A stretch of DNA of 64,000 nt from CAYQLY01 sp964418605 (GTDB lineage: Bacteria > Bacteroidota > Bacteroidia > Cytophagales > Cyclobacteriaceae), in contig CAYQLY010000002.1 in assembly GCA_964418605.1 (NCBI GenBank), positions 124,001 to 188,000 of the forward strand, read 5' to 3'. This document shows, in pieces, positions 8,979 through 17,964 of this stretch. Below the pieces are notes generated by a model. It did not search any database. It was not told where the DNA came from and worked only from the letters and a program-made list of their open reading frames with translations. The position numbers and the translations under genes are program-made. Positions within the stretch are counted from its first letter, which is position 1, and each line of letters begins with the position of its first letter.

Positions 8979-10412
8979 ATGAAACGATTAGGAATTATTA
9001 TTGGAATAGGTTTTTTATCAGGGATAATAGGGGCTTATGTTTATCAGATCATACAGCCTGCCCCTTCATCGTATAGTAGTAATACATCAATTGCATCTAT
9101 ACCGGATGCTTCTTATACGCATTATTCTTCATCAGTTCAGTCTACACCTGTAGATTTTGTAGAAGCTTCTCTTAAAAGTACATCTTCCGTTGTTTACATT
9201 AAAACAATTACAGAGACAAGTTATACACAAAACAATTGGTGGGATTGGTTTTTTTCAAATGAAGGAGGAACACAGCCAGTTGTGAGTTCAGGCTCTGGAG
9301 TTATTTATAGCGCGAATGGGTATGTGGTAACTAACTACCATGTTGTAGGTAATGCTGAATATACAGAAGTGATTTTTCAAAAACGATCGTATAAAGCACG
9401 TGTGGTTGGTGTAGATCCATCGACTGATTTGGCTGTTTTAAAAATTGATGCGACTCAGCTTCCAGCTATTACATTAGGAATCTCGAAAAATGTTCAAGTA
9501 GGGGAGTGGGTTATTGCTGTAGGAAACCCATTTAATTTGACATCTACTGTTACAGCTGGGATTGTGAGTGCGAAAGGGAGAGACATTAATATATTAAAAG
9601 GTCAATTTCCTATCGAATCATTTATTCAAACAGATGCGGCAATTAATCCAGGTAATAGTGGAGGTGCGTTGGTGAATACTAAAGGAGAGTTGATTGGTAT
9701 TAATACAGCTATCTTATCTAGAACCGGTGCTTACAATGGTTATGGATTTGCTATACCTGTGGATATTGTCAAAAAAGTGGTAGATGACATCCTTTTATAT
9801 GGAGAAGTGCAAAAAGCATTTATCGGTGCAGATGTGGTAAATATAGATGATCAACTAGCTACTCAATTTAAATTAACAACCTACAATGGTGTCATGGTGA
9901 GCTATGTAGAAAAAGAAGGAGCTTTAGAAAAAGCAGGGATTCAGAAAGGTGACATTATTTTAAAAATAGATAATGAGCCGGTTTACAGTACGAGCGAGTT
10001 TAATGAAAAGATAAGTTATCATCATCCGGGTGATAAACTTCAGATCACATACCAACGCTATGATAAGTTAAAAGATGTTCAAGTGGTACTTACAAATCAA
10101 GAAGGTACTACTCAGCTCATTAAAAATAAAAGCACCTATAATGAATTCTTAGGTTCTGATGTAGAAATTGTTCCTAAAGTAGAGCGGGATCGTATAGGTA
10201 TCACACATGGTATACGAATTAAAAAAGTGAAGAAAGGGTTATTGGCTAATTTAGGTATCAAAGAAGGATTTATTGTAACAGATATTAATCAAGTTAAAAT
10301 TGAAACCGTTAATCAGTTTGTGCAGACTTTAAGTCAAAGCAAAGGCCGTGTGATTATAGAAGGTATAGATGATCGAGGCGTAAAAGGATATTATTCCTAT
10401 TATTTCAGATAA
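8979..10412 (+). CDS. Periplasmic serine protease, DegP/DegQ (HtrA) type
   Basis: This envelope quality-control protease degrades or refolds misfolded periplasmic proteins. The first 25 residues form an uncleaved signal anchor or signal peptide (LGIIIGIGFLSGIIGAYVY). The trypsin-like domain has the full triad: His121 in TNYHVVG, Asp150 in STDLAVLKI and Ser227 in NPGNSGGAL. Two PDZ-type segments follow, one at about residues 275-365 (GVMVSYVEKEGALEKAGIQKGDIIL) and a second, more diverged one at 380-475 (KKVKKGLLANLGIKEGFIVTDI). Length of 477 residues is normal for the family. A strong terminator follows, so the gene is probably monocistronic. Confidence 0.94.
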   Translation: MKRLGIIIGIGFLSGIIGAYVYQIIQPAPSSYSSNTSIASIPDASYTHYSSSVQSTPVDFVEASLKSTSSVVYIKTITETSYTQNNWWDWFFSNEGGTQPVVSSGSGVIYSANGYVVTNYHVVGNAEYTEVIFQKRSYKARVVGVDPSTDLAVLKIDATQLPAITLGISKNVQVGEWVIAVGNPFNLTSTVTAGIVSAKGRDINILKGQFPIESFIQTDAAINPGNSGGALVNTKGELIGINTAILSRTGAYNGYGFAIPVDIVKKVVDDILLYGEVQKAFIGADVVNIDDQLATQFKLTTYNGVMVSYVEKEGALEKAGIQKGDIILKIDNEPVYSTSEFNEKISYHHPGDKLQITYQRYDKLKDVQVVLTNQEGTTQLIKNKSTYNEFLGSDVEIVPKVERDRIGITHGIRIKKVKKGLLANLGIKEGFIVTDINQVKIETVNQFVQTLSQSKGRVIIEGIDDRGVKGYYSYYFR

Positions 10413-10442
10413 ACAGCGGCAAAATAATAATTAGTTTTAGTG

Positions 10443-10478
10443 CCGGCTGTCGTGTAAAATGACAGCCGGTTTTTATTT
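10443..10478 (+). terminator. Rho-independent terminator after the HtrA gene
   Basis: A perfect 9-bp stem (CCGGCTGTC pairing with GACAGCCGG, 10443-10451 with 10461-10469), a 9-base loop and a run of T follow the protease gene by about 30 bases. Confidence 0.88.
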
Positions 10479-10497
10479 ATGCGGGATATATCAAGCA

Positions 10498-10528
10498 TTG
10501 TTTATTAATCATTGAATCCCTAACTTTG
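10498..10528 (+). promoter_or_regulatory. Bacteroidota-type promoter for pdhB-accC
   Basis: A TTG at 10498-10500 is followed by 20 bases and TAACTTTG at 10521-10528, a full match to TTG-N19/21-TAnnTTTG. It lies 24 bases before the pdhB ATG and just behind the upstream terminator. Confidence 0.78.
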
Positions 10529-10552
10529 CCCGTAATTCAAATTAGTTAGTTC

Positions 10553-11533
10553 ATGAGAGAGATCCAATTTCGCGAAGCCTTACGTGAGGCCATGAGTGAA
10601 GAAATGCGACGAGATGAGCGCGTTTTTTTAATGGGCGAGGAGGTAGCTGAATATAACGGTGCTTACAAAGTAAGTCAAGGCATGTTGGATGAATTCGGCC
10701 CTCGTCGTGTGATAGATACACCTATTACAGAGCTTGGCTTTGCTGGTATTGGTGTAGGTGCTGCCATGAATGGTCTTCGTCCGATTATTGAGTTTATGAC
10801 TTTTAATTTTTCATTAGTAGCTATCGATCAAGTCATTAATTCAGCTGCTAAAATGCTTTATATGTCTGGTGGGCAATATGGGGCGCCTATGGTATTCCGC
10901 GGCCCTACTGGAAATGCAGGTATGCTCAGTGCTCAGCATTCTCAAAATTTTGAAAATTGGTATGCCAATTGTCCGGGATTAAAAGTAGTTGTTCCTTGTA
11001 ATCCCTATGATGCTAAAGGATTATTAAAAACATCTATTCGGGATAATGATCCTGTGATTTTTATGGAATCTGAAGTGATGTATGGAGATAAAGGAGAAGT
11101 TCCAACAGAAGAATATACGATTCCACTAGGTCAAGCAGATATCAAACGAGCGGGAAAGGATGTGACGATTGTTTCTTTTGGTAAAATGATGAAAGTGGCT
11201 TTACAGTCAGCTGTTGAACTTGAAAAAGAAAATATTTCTGCTGAAGTCATTGACTTACGTACTGTTCGTCCGATTGATTATGAAACAATTATACAGTCTG
11301 TTAAAAAAACAAACCGACTTATTATTGTAGAAGAAGCATGGCCATTGGCTGCAATCTCTTCAGAGCTTACTTATTATATCCAGAAAAATGCATTTGACTA
11401 TTTAGATGCTCCTGTTCATCGTATCAATAGTATGGATGTGCCTTTGCCTTATGCACCTACATTGATTGAAGTTATTCTTCCTAACGTGAAACGTACTGTA
11501 CAAGCAGCAAAAGCCGTGTTGTATAAGCTATAA
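10553..11533 (+). CDS. pdhB: Pyruvate dehydrogenase E1 component, beta subunit
   Basis: This is the beta half of the thiamine-diphosphate E1 enzyme that converts pyruvate to acetyl-CoA. The 326-residue protein is full length. It begins with the family opening MREIQFREALREAMSEEM, has the conserved GFAGIGVGAAMNGLRPI segment, and ends with the transketolase C-terminal domain (VIDLRTVRPIDYETI, IIVEEAWP). The alpha subunit and E2 are not next to it, which is common in this phylum. It is followed after 10 bases by accC, so the two are probably on one transcript linking acetyl-CoA formation to its carboxylation. A branched-chain oxo-acid dehydrogenase beta subunit is the alternative, but the motifs favour PdhB. 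Confidence 0.92.
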   Translation: MREIQFREALREAMSEEMRRDERVFLMGEEVAEYNGAYKVSQGMLDEFGPRRVIDTPITELGFAGIGVGAAMNGLRPIIEFMTFNFSLVAIDQVINSAAKMLYMSGGQYGAPMVFRGPTGNAGMLSAQHSQNFENWYANCPGLKVVVPCNPYDAKGLLKTSIRDNDPVIFMESEVMYGDKGEVPTEEYTIPLGQADIKRAGKDVTIVSFGKMMKVALQSAVELEKENISAEVIDLRTVRPIDYETIIQSVKKTNRLIIVEEAWPLAAISSELTYYIQKNAFDYLDAPVHRINSMDVPLPYAPTLIEVILPNVKRTVQAAKAVLYKL

Positions 11534-11543
11534 TTTTATAGCC

Positions 11544-13034
11544 ATGAAAAAAATAAAAAAAGTACTAGTAGCGAATCGAGGTGAGATTGCATTACGTATT
11601 ATGCGCTCGCTTCGTGAAATGGGCATCGCTACAGTAGCTGTATTTAGCGAGGCTGATCGCAAAGCCCTCCATGTACGCTATGCAGATGAGGCGGTCTGTA
11701 TTGGTCCTCCACCTTCCAACCAATCTTACCTTTGTAAAGATAAACTCATTCAAGTTGCTAAAGAATTACATGCTGATGCAATTCATCCTGGATATGGATT
11801 TTTATCTGAGAATGCTGATTTTGCACGACAGGTTAAAGAAGCAGGACTTATTTTTATTGGGCCTTCTCCTGAATCGATTGAACTTATGGGCAGTAAGTTG
11901 GCAGCAAAACAACTAGCAGCAAAATATAATATTCCACTTGTGCCTGGTACTGAAGCAGCTATTACTGATGTGAAAGAAGCTAAAAAAAGAGCGCGCGAAA
12001 TCGGCTATCCTGTTTTGATCAAAGCCAGTGCAGGTGGTGGTGGAAAAGGAATGCGTATTGTTGAAAATGAAAGCCAATTTGAAGAACAAATGGATCGTGC
12101 GACCAGTGAAGCTCAATCTGCTTTTGGAGATGGATCTGTTTTTATTGAAAAATATGTAACAGGCCCCAGACATATTGAAATTCAAATACTTGGCGATCAA
12201 CATGGCAACACATTGTATTTATTCGAACGTGAATGTTCGATTCAGCGTCGTCATCAAAAAGTAATTGAAGAGGCTCCTTCTTCTATTTTGACACCATCTG
12301 TTCGGCGGGATATGGGTGAGTGTGCTGTTCGAATTGCCAAAGCATGTGGCTATTATAATGCGGGCACTGTTGAATTCATTGTAGATGATCAATTAAATTT
12401 TTATTTCTTGGAGATGAATACACGTCTTCAGGTAGAACATCCGGTGACAGAACAAATCACCGGTATTGACTTAGTGAAACAACAAATTAAAATAGCACAA
12501 GGTGAAAAACTTGCCTTTACTCAAGAAGATTTAAAAATCAATGGACATGCTCTTGAAGTGCGTGTGTATGCTGAAGACCCATCAAATAATTTTTTACCTG
12601 ATATAGGTACATTACAAACGTATGTTCGTCCTCAAGGCCCAGGCATACGTGTGGATGATGGATTTGAAGAAGGTATGGAGATTCCTATTTTTTATGATCC
12701 GATGATTGCAAAACTGATTACCCATGCATCTACCCGAGAAGAAGCCATTCAACGTATGATTCGTGCTATTGATGAATACCACATTGCCGGTGTACAAACC
12801 ACGTTGAGTTTTTGCCGTTTTGTTTTGAATCATGACGCATTTGTTTCCGGAAAGTTTGATACACATTTTGTTAACCATCATTTTCGCTCAGAGTATTTGC
12901 AGTCTTCTTCTTCAGATGAAACCAGTGATCTTGCAGCGCTATTTGGGGCTTATCTGCTTTCAGTAGATAAAAAAACGAAAACAACCACATCTGCATCTTC
13001 TTCTCAATCAAAATGGAAAGAGCGGTTGAAGTAA
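11544..13034 (+). CDS. accC: Biotin carboxylase (acetyl-CoA carboxylase subunit)
   Basis: This ATP-grasp enzyme carboxylates the biotin of the carrier protein with bicarbonate. It opens with KKVLVANRGEIALRIMRSLRE and has the glycine-rich ATP loop KASAGGGGKGMRIV (about residues 159-172), the Glu/Asn/Arg catalytic block YFLEMNTRLQVEHPVTE, and the C-terminal biotin carboxylase domain. It is 496 residues long, against about 450 for a usual AccC. The extra tail is Ser/Thr/Lys rich, with no biotinyl-lysine motif. No accB or carboxyltransferase gene is adjacent, so it could serve acetyl-CoA, propionyl-CoA or another acyl-CoA carboxylase. It follows pdhB by 10 bases. Confidence 0.9.
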   Translation: MKKIKKVLVANRGEIALRIMRSLREMGIATVAVFSEADRKALHVRYADEAVCIGPPPSNQSYLCKDKLIQVAKELHADAIHPGYGFLSENADFARQVKEAGLIFIGPSPESIELMGSKLAAKQLAAKYNIPLVPGTEAAITDVKEAKKRAREIGYPVLIKASAGGGGKGMRIVENESQFEEQMDRATSEAQSAFGDGSVFIEKYVTGPRHIEIQILGDQHGNTLYLFERECSIQRRHQKVIEEAPSSILTPSVRRDMGECAVRIAKACGYYNAGTVEFIVDDQLNFYFLEMNTRLQVEHPVTEQITGIDLVKQQIKIAQGEKLAFTQEDLKINGHALEVRVYAEDPSNNFLPDIGTLQTYVRPQGPGIRVDDGFEEGMEIPIFYDPMIAKLITHASTREEAIQRMIRAIDEYHIAGVQTTLSFCRFVLNHDAFVSGKFDTHFVNHHFRSEYLQSSSSDETSDLAALFGAYLLSVDKKTKTTTSASSSQSKWKERLK

Positions 13035-13043
13035 TCGAAATAC

Positions 13044-13487
13044 ATGATTCGAATATATATGAATCGCTTTCAGAAAATAAAATTTCATAGCATTGATGAT
13101 TTTTTGGATTATATTCCTGAACAGGAATTAAAAATCGTAGCGTGTTTCAGGAAACTCATTTTTACCTGTATTCCGGATTGTGAAGAAAAACTGGCATATA
13201 ATGTGCCGTTCTATTATCGTCATCAACGTGTTTGCTTTATTTGGCCTGCTTCTATTCCTTGGGGTAATGTTAAAATGAATGGTGTGCAATTAGGTTTTTG
13301 TCAAGGGTATTTACTTCGAGATGAAATAGATTATTTAGAGAAAGGAAATCGCAAGCAAGTGTATTCCAAGACAGTTACAGCTATTAATGAAATTGAAGTA
13401 GATATACTGAAGGCTTATCTCTTTGAAGCTATTCGCATCGATGATCAGCTTCATCAAAAAAAGAGAATAAAAAATAATAATCCATAA
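13044..13487 (+). CDS. DUF1801-type small protein
   Basis: The 147-residue protein resembles the DUF1801/YdhG-like family: FLDYIPEQELKIVACFRKLI at the start, a conserved Glu-Lys-Leu-Ala-Tyr-Asn patch (CEEKLAYNVPFYY), and the strand FIWPASIPWGNVKMNGVQLGF. Proteins of this fold are related to CyaY/frataxin-like and YjbR-like small folds; the role is unknown. It starts 9 bases after accC and may be the last gene of that transcript. A second ATG at 13059 (MNRFQKIKFHS) is an equally possible start. Confidence 0.7.
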   Translation: MIRIYMNRFQKIKFHSIDDFLDYIPEQELKIVACFRKLIFTCIPDCEEKLAYNVPFYYRHQRVCFIWPASIPWGNVKMNGVQLGFCQGYLLRDEIDYLEKGNRKQVYSKTVTAINEIEVDILKAYLFEAIRIDDQLHQKKRIKNNNP

Positions 13488-13493
13488 TAGAAT

Positions 13494-13522
13494 CATTATT
13501 CTTTTAAGAATAGTGTTTTTAT
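13494..13522 (+). terminator. Candidate terminator after the accC operon
   Basis: A 9-bp stem with one G-T pair (from CATTATTCT at 13494 to AGAATAGTG ending at 13515) has a 4-base loop and a following T run. It is A/T rich, so weaker than a classical terminator. Confidence 0.5.
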
Positions 13523-13553
13523 AATCTCATAAATTCCTTTTAGATTTATACCT

Positions 13554-14819
13554 ATGAAAGATCAATTATCTCCACCATCCAGTCGATCCGTTCTTATTCC
13601 TTTACTAATGACTGTATTTATCGATTTGTTAGGAATAGGAATAGCCATTCCGATATTGGCACCTTTGTTGCTTAATCCCAGTGTAGGGATTTTGGCTTCT
13701 GATATTGCTTTTCGGGACAGAGCTATTTTATATGGATTTTTAATAGCCTCTTATCCCATTGCTCAATTTTTTGGAGCTCCTCTTCTTGGGGCTTTGGCTG
13801 ATCGGCATGGAAGAAAAAAATTATTGCTTATTTCATTGGGTGGTACATTTGTAGGGTATATTTTATTTGCAATTGGCATCATTCAAAAAAATATAGAACT
13901 CTTATTTATAAGTCGAATTTTAGATGGATTTACAGGTGGAAATATTTCTATTGCGATGTCGTCTATTTCGGATGTAAGTACCGATGAAAAAAGTAAAACA
14001 AAAAATTTCGGATTGATTGGAATGGTATTTGGTTTGGGTTTTATCATCGGTCCGTATGTCGGTGGTAAACTAGCTGATCACACATTGGTAAGTTGGTTTA
14101 ATTATGCGACACCATTTTGGTTTACTTCTATTCTAACGATTGTTAATATTGTTTTGGTTCTCTTTTTATTTAAAGAGACATTGCGCACGTCTATTCGTAC
14201 GCCAATTAGTTTGACCACAGGTATTAAAAACGTAGCAAGAGCATTCTATCTTCCTCATTTGCGTGTTGTATTTATTGTCATTTTCCTTCTTGGATTTGGG
14301 TTTAATTTTTTTACACAATTTTTTCAAGTGTATCTAGTTAAAAAATTTTCATTCACAGAGTCAAGTATTGGAGATATGTTTGCGTACATTGGGTTATGGA
14401 TTGCTTTTGCACAAGGAGGGGTAGCTCGCCCTTTTTCAAAAAAATTTAATCCCTCACAAATTTTAAATAGCAGTATATTTTTATTGGGGCTTGTGTTTTT
14501 GGTATTACTCGTTCCTTCTCGATCCATTGGGCTTTATATTATTTTGCCTTTCATCGCTATACTTCAAGGACTTATTCAGCCTAACTCTACGACTATTGTT
14601 TCTTCTCTTGCCTCGAAAGATTCGCAAGGTGAGATTTTAGGAATTAATCAATCGGTGGTCTCATTAGCTCAAGCTATTCCGCCTATTGTCTCCGGATATA
14701 TTGTCAGTATTAATATTAACTTGCCCATGATTGTAGCAAGTCTATCAACATTATTAGCAGGGCTTGTATTTGTGTCTTTTTTTTCAAGGAAGAAAAAAGA
14801 AAAGTTTCACGAGGTTTAA
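13554..14819 (+). CDS. MFS drug/metabolite exporter, TetA-like (DHA1)
   Basis: The 421-residue inner-membrane protein has 12 predicted hydrophobic segments. The loop 2-3 motif GALADRHGRKKLLLISL is the MFS motif A. Motif C appears as GLGFIIGPYVGG in segment 5, typical of proton-driven exporters. The N-terminus (VLIPLLMTVFIDLLGIGIAIPILAPLL) is characteristic of the TetA/TCR subgroup. The natural substrate is unknown; many chromosomal Bacteroidota members are annotated as tetracycline-resistance-like without conferring resistance. A second MFS gene of a different family follows, with 140 bases between. Confidence 0.88.
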   Translation: MKDQLSPPSSRSVLIPLLMTVFIDLLGIGIAIPILAPLLLNPSVGILASDIAFRDRAILYGFLIASYPIAQFFGAPLLGALADRHGRKKLLLISLGGTFVGYILFAIGIIQKNIELLFISRILDGFTGGNISIAMSSISDVSTDEKSKTKNFGLIGMVFGLGFIIGPYVGGKLADHTLVSWFNYATPFWFTSILTIVNIVLVLFLFKETLRTSIRTPISLTTGIKNVARAFYLPHLRVVFIVIFLLGFGFNFFTQFFQVYLVKKFSFTESSIGDMFAYIGLWIAFAQGGVARPFSKKFNPSQILNSSIFLLGLVFLVLLVPSRSIGLYIILPFIAILQGLIQPNSTTIVSSLASKDSQGEILGINQSVVSLAQAIPPIVSGYIVSININLPMIVASLSTLLAGLVFVSFFSRKKKEKFHEV

Positions 14820-14871
14820 TAATTTAGTTATGATACCAACTTCTTGGCAGCAGCATATAAGTCCACTTCAA

Positions 14872-14894
14872 CACGCTTTTTTAAAAAGAGCGTG
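14872..14894. terminator. Weak hairpin between the two MFS genes
   Basis: CACGC, a central T6A5 run and GCGTG form an imperfect palindrome. A T-rich stretch follows about 16 bases later. It could end the first MFS transcript, but the stem is mostly A-T. Confidence 0.25.
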
Positions 14895-14959
14895 GTTGAC
14901 TGATGCTTCTTTTTTAAACTTTAATTTTATATCAAGTTATTTTTTATAGTAAATAGATA

Positions 14960-16255
14960 ATGAAAAATGACCCTAAAATAATTAATGCATGGTGTCTATA
15001 CGATTGGGCAAACTCCGTATACTCTTTAGTTATTTCATCTACACTTTTCCCCATTTATTACAATGCGGTAACTCAGTCGCCTCAGACGAAAGATCATATT
15101 GAATTTTTAGGATTTTCTATAACCAATACAGTACTTTATTCTTTTGCGCTTTCTTTTTCTTTTTTTCTTATTGCGGCTATTTCGCCTTTTCTTTCAGGAA
15201 TAGCCGACTATACTGGACGAAAAAAACAGTTTATGCGATTTTTTATTTTAGTAGGATCTCTAAGTTGTATAGGTTTGTATTTTTTTAATGGTCAAAATAT
15301 AGAATATGGAATTCTTTGCACTGTTTTAGCCAGTGTTGGATTTTCTGGAAGTTTAGTTTTTTATAATGCTTTTTTGCCAGAAATAGCCACACCTGATCGG
15401 GTTGACTTGGTTAGTGCCAAAGGATTTGGATTTGGATATATTGGAAGTGTTTTGCTTCTTATTTTTAATCTTCTTACCATTAATTTTTATACTTCTTTTG
15501 GATTTTCAACAGAATTGAATGCTGTTCGCTTTTCTTTTGTATTGGTTGGTGTCTGGTGGATTTTATTTTCATCTATTAGTTTATATTTCCTTCCTTCTAC
15601 TATAAAAAATGTCAAAGAGGAAAAAGTAGGTAAAAAAGGATACTATGAGCTAGTAAAGGTGTGGAAAAATTTTAAACACATTCGATCGATGAAATTATTT
15701 TTAGCAGCCTTTTTTTTCTATAGCGCTGGTGTTCAAACGATCATGTTGTTAGCAGCAACATTTGGCAATAAAGAGCTTCACCTCCCAGGGTCAAAACTAA
15801 TTCTTGCTATATTAATTATTCAACTCGTTGCTATTTTGGGATCGTATCTATTTGCAAAATTATCTGCTAGAAAAGGAAATAAGTTTTCATTGAGTATAAT
15901 GCTTATAATCTGGATGCTTATTTGTTTAGCTGCTTATTTTACGAGTAATGAATACCAATTTTACGGTATTGCTTTCGCGGTAGGGCTTGTCATGGGTGGC
16001 ATTCAGTCACTTTCTCGTTCTACTTATTCAAAACTTATTCCAGAAAACACCAATGACCCTACATCTTATTTTAGTTTTTATGATGTGGTCGAAAAAATTT
16101 CTATTATCATCGGAACATTCGGATATGGCCTTTTGGAATACCTTACTGGCAGTATGCGTAATAGTGCCTTGCTTCTCGAATTATATTTTGTAATTGGATT
16201 TTTGTTTTTACTTAGGCTTAATTCTAAATTCCTTTATCAAAAAAATAATACCTGA
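14960..16255 (+). CDS. MFS transporter, UMF1 (ATG22-like) family
   Basis: The 431-residue membrane protein has about 12 transmembrane segments. Its start, INAWCLYDWANSVYSLVI, is the signature of the UMF1/Atg22-type MFS family (yeast Atg22 exports vacuolar amino acids). Further family marks are FLSGIADYTGRKKQ in loop 2-3 and GGIQSLSRSTYSKLIP in the second half. The bacterial substrate is unknown; amino-acid or small-metabolite efflux is inferred. It is close to the upstream MFS gene but belongs to a different family, so the pair is not a duplication. Confidence 0.87.
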   Translation: MKNDPKIINAWCLYDWANSVYSLVISSTLFPIYYNAVTQSPQTKDHIEFLGFSITNTVLYSFALSFSFFLIAAISPFLSGIADYTGRKKQFMRFFILVGSLSCIGLYFFNGQNIEYGILCTVLASVGFSGSLVFYNAFLPEIATPDRVDLVSAKGFGFGYIGSVLLLIFNLLTINFYTSFGFSTELNAVRFSFVLVGVWWILFSSISLYFLPSTIKNVKEEKVGKKGYYELVKVWKNFKHIRSMKLFLAAFFFYSAGVQTIMLLAATFGNKELHLPGSKLILAILIIQLVAILGSYLFAKLSARKGNKFSLSIMLIIWMLICLAAYFTSNEYQFYGIAFAVGLVMGGIQSLSRSTYSKLIPENTNDPTSYFSFYDVVEKISIIIGTFGYGLLEYLTGSMRNSALLLELYFVIGFLFLLRLNSKFLYQKNNT

Positions 16256-16373
16256 AAGGTTTAAATTGTCCGTTTTTCATTTAGAAAAAAGTAGTCTATA
16301 ACTATATCACCCCTTTTACTGATGGAATATACTAATATAATAGTCTATTTAAAATCAAATTTATTGCAAAACG

Positions 16374-16511
16374 GGAGAGGTGTCCACAAAAGCGCGAACC
16401 GAATGGCTCGCTAGCCTATGCAGCGTGGGTAGGTGGGTAAGCGATCCCTTCGGTTGGATTTTGTGGGGTCTTTTTCTTTATCCCTTTCTTTTGGACAAGC
16501 AAAAGAAAGGG
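16374..16511. repeat. Non-coding palindromic element with nested stems
   Basis: The 313-base gap between the UMF1 and MATE genes has no ORF but strong secondary structure. Nested pairs are: 16384-16391 CCACAAAA with 16459-16466 TTTTGTGG; 16397-16403 AACCGAA with 16449-16455 TTCGGTT; 16408-16412 TCGCT with 16440-16444 AGCGA; and CCTA 16415-16418 with TAGG 16430-16433. A T-rich run follows at 16469. Directly after, CCCTTTCTTTT at 16482-16492 pairs perfectly with 16501-16511. The inner part is more GC-rich than its surroundings. It may be a structured small RNA or a REP-like genomic repeat; a single window cannot decide. Confidence 0.6.
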
Positions 16512-16568
16512 AAATAAAACATGCAATCCATTGAATAAACAAAAAATATAGCCCAAATTATAAGGGAT

Positions 16569-17906
16569 TTAAACTATCTTTTTGCTTTTGGAAGAAAAAC
16601 GGGAAAAAAGAGCAACGGCTGCAATAGTTAATCCTACGAATAAGCCTATCCAAATGCCAATAGGTCCACCTTTATAATAAATTCCTATGAGATATCCGAG
16701 TGGAAGGGCCACAACCCAATACGCAACAAATGTAATAAGCGTAGGAACTTTTGAATCTTTCAATCCGCGTAATGCACCCAAGCCTACCACCTGAATCCCA
16801 TCAGATAATTGAAATAATGCAGCAACTAATAATAAAGAAGAAGCCATGGATATAACCGCATGATCTGAACTATAGAATGTGGGTAAAATGTGATTCCCAA
16901 TTACAAAAATAAGTCCGCAAAAAAACATAAATAAAAATACTAACACAAAAACAGAATAACCTGCCGTGCGTAATGAAAGTTGATCTTTTTTTCCTAAAAA
17001 ATACCCCACTCGAATCATTGCTGCCGAGGAAAATCCGCTTGCAACCATATAAGTAATGGAGGCTAAACTAATAGCAATTTGGTGAGCAGCTAATGCTTCG
17101 CTGCTAATCCAACCCATCATAATAGCAGAAAATGCAAATGCGCCCACTTCAAAAATAAACTGCAATCCTGCGGGCAATCCAATACGCAGGATCTTTTTAA
17201 ATATATCTTTTGAGTAGGAGAGTAAAGCAAGATGGCGTAGGTATAATCTAAATGAACGATTTCCAATAATCACCAACAACATACTTCCTGCCATGATACT
17301 TCTTGCCCAAAAGGTAGCCCAAGCCGAACCATTCATACCTAGGTGAGGAAAGCCAAATTTTCCATAAATCAATACGTAGTTAAGAAAAACATTAAGCACG
17401 TTAGAAGCAATCACTACGACCATCACCGCCTTTGTAAAAGATAATCCTTCTAACCATTGACGACAATTTTGAAAAATGAGTAAAGGAATTAAAGATAGTA
17501 ACATAATTCGTAAATAGGGTATAGCTAATTCTATTACTGGAAGTGGCTGATTAAAAAAATATAATAGTGAGCTCAACATCCAACATATACCAACTAATAT
17601 AATTGCAGAACATAAATTAATCACCAACCCGTGACTAAATAGTTTTGAAATCGTATGTTGATCATTTTCGCCTTGGGCAAATGATAGTAATGGTGTAATG
17701 CCATAAGATAATCCTATGCCAAAAACTAATACTACTGCAAATACACCATTAGCTAGCGATGCCGCGGCTAAAGGGGTAGTTCCCAATCCACTTACCATTA
17801 GATTGTCTGCCAATCCGGTTAAGATATGTCCTAGCTGACTTAGACAAACGGGATAGGCTAGCCGAAGTGTGGCTGTATAATGCTTTTTGTAAGCAGCAGA
17901 TAGCAT
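16569..17906 (-). CDS. MATE family efflux transporter
   Basis: The 445-residue inner-membrane protein has 12 hydrophobic segments in two homologous halves. The first half carries LAYPVCLSQLGHILTGLADNLMVSGLGTTPLAAASLANG, spread over segments 1-2; the second carries LRIGLPAGLQFIFEVGAFAFSAIMMGWIS in the same place. This is the MATE fold (NorM-like), which exports cationic compounds using a Na+ or H+ gradient. The specific substrate is unknown. It converges on the UMF1 gene across the palindromic element, which could act as its downstream boundary. Confidence 0.9.
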   Translation of the reverse strand: MLSAAYKKHYTATLRLAYPVCLSQLGHILTGLADNLMVSGLGTTPLAAASLANGVFAVVLVFGIGLSYGITPLLSFAQGENDQHTISKLFSHGLVINLCSAIILVGICWMLSSLLYFFNQPLPVIELAIPYLRIMLLSLIPLLIFQNCRQWLEGLSFTKAVMVVVIASNVLNVFLNYVLIYGKFGFPHLGMNGSAWATFWARSIMAGSMLLVIIGNRSFRLYLRHLALLSYSKDIFKKILRIGLPAGLQFIFEVGAFAFSAIMMGWISSEALAAHQIAISLASITYMVASGFSSAAMIRVGYFLGKKDQLSLRTAGYSVFVLVFLFMFFCGLIFVIGNHILPTFYSSDHAVISMASSLLLVAALFQLSDGIQVVGLGALRGLKDSKVPTLITFVAYWVVALPLGYLIGIYYKGGPIGIWIGLFVGLTIAAVALFSRFSSKSKKIV

Positions 17907-17964
17907 TGTTTAAAGTTAAACTTTCACTATATTATTTATATTTATCGGTTTAATTCTCAAAGCT

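Noticed and set aside
14830..14949. 39-codon ORF between the two MFS genes
   Set aside because: No family likeness, no promoter, and it covers the hairpin that may end the first transcript. It could be a gene remnant, but the evidence is too thin to list.
13554..16255. Tandem duplication of MFS genes
   Set aside because: The two proteins belong to different MFS families (TetA-like and UMF1), sharing only general membrane-protein character.
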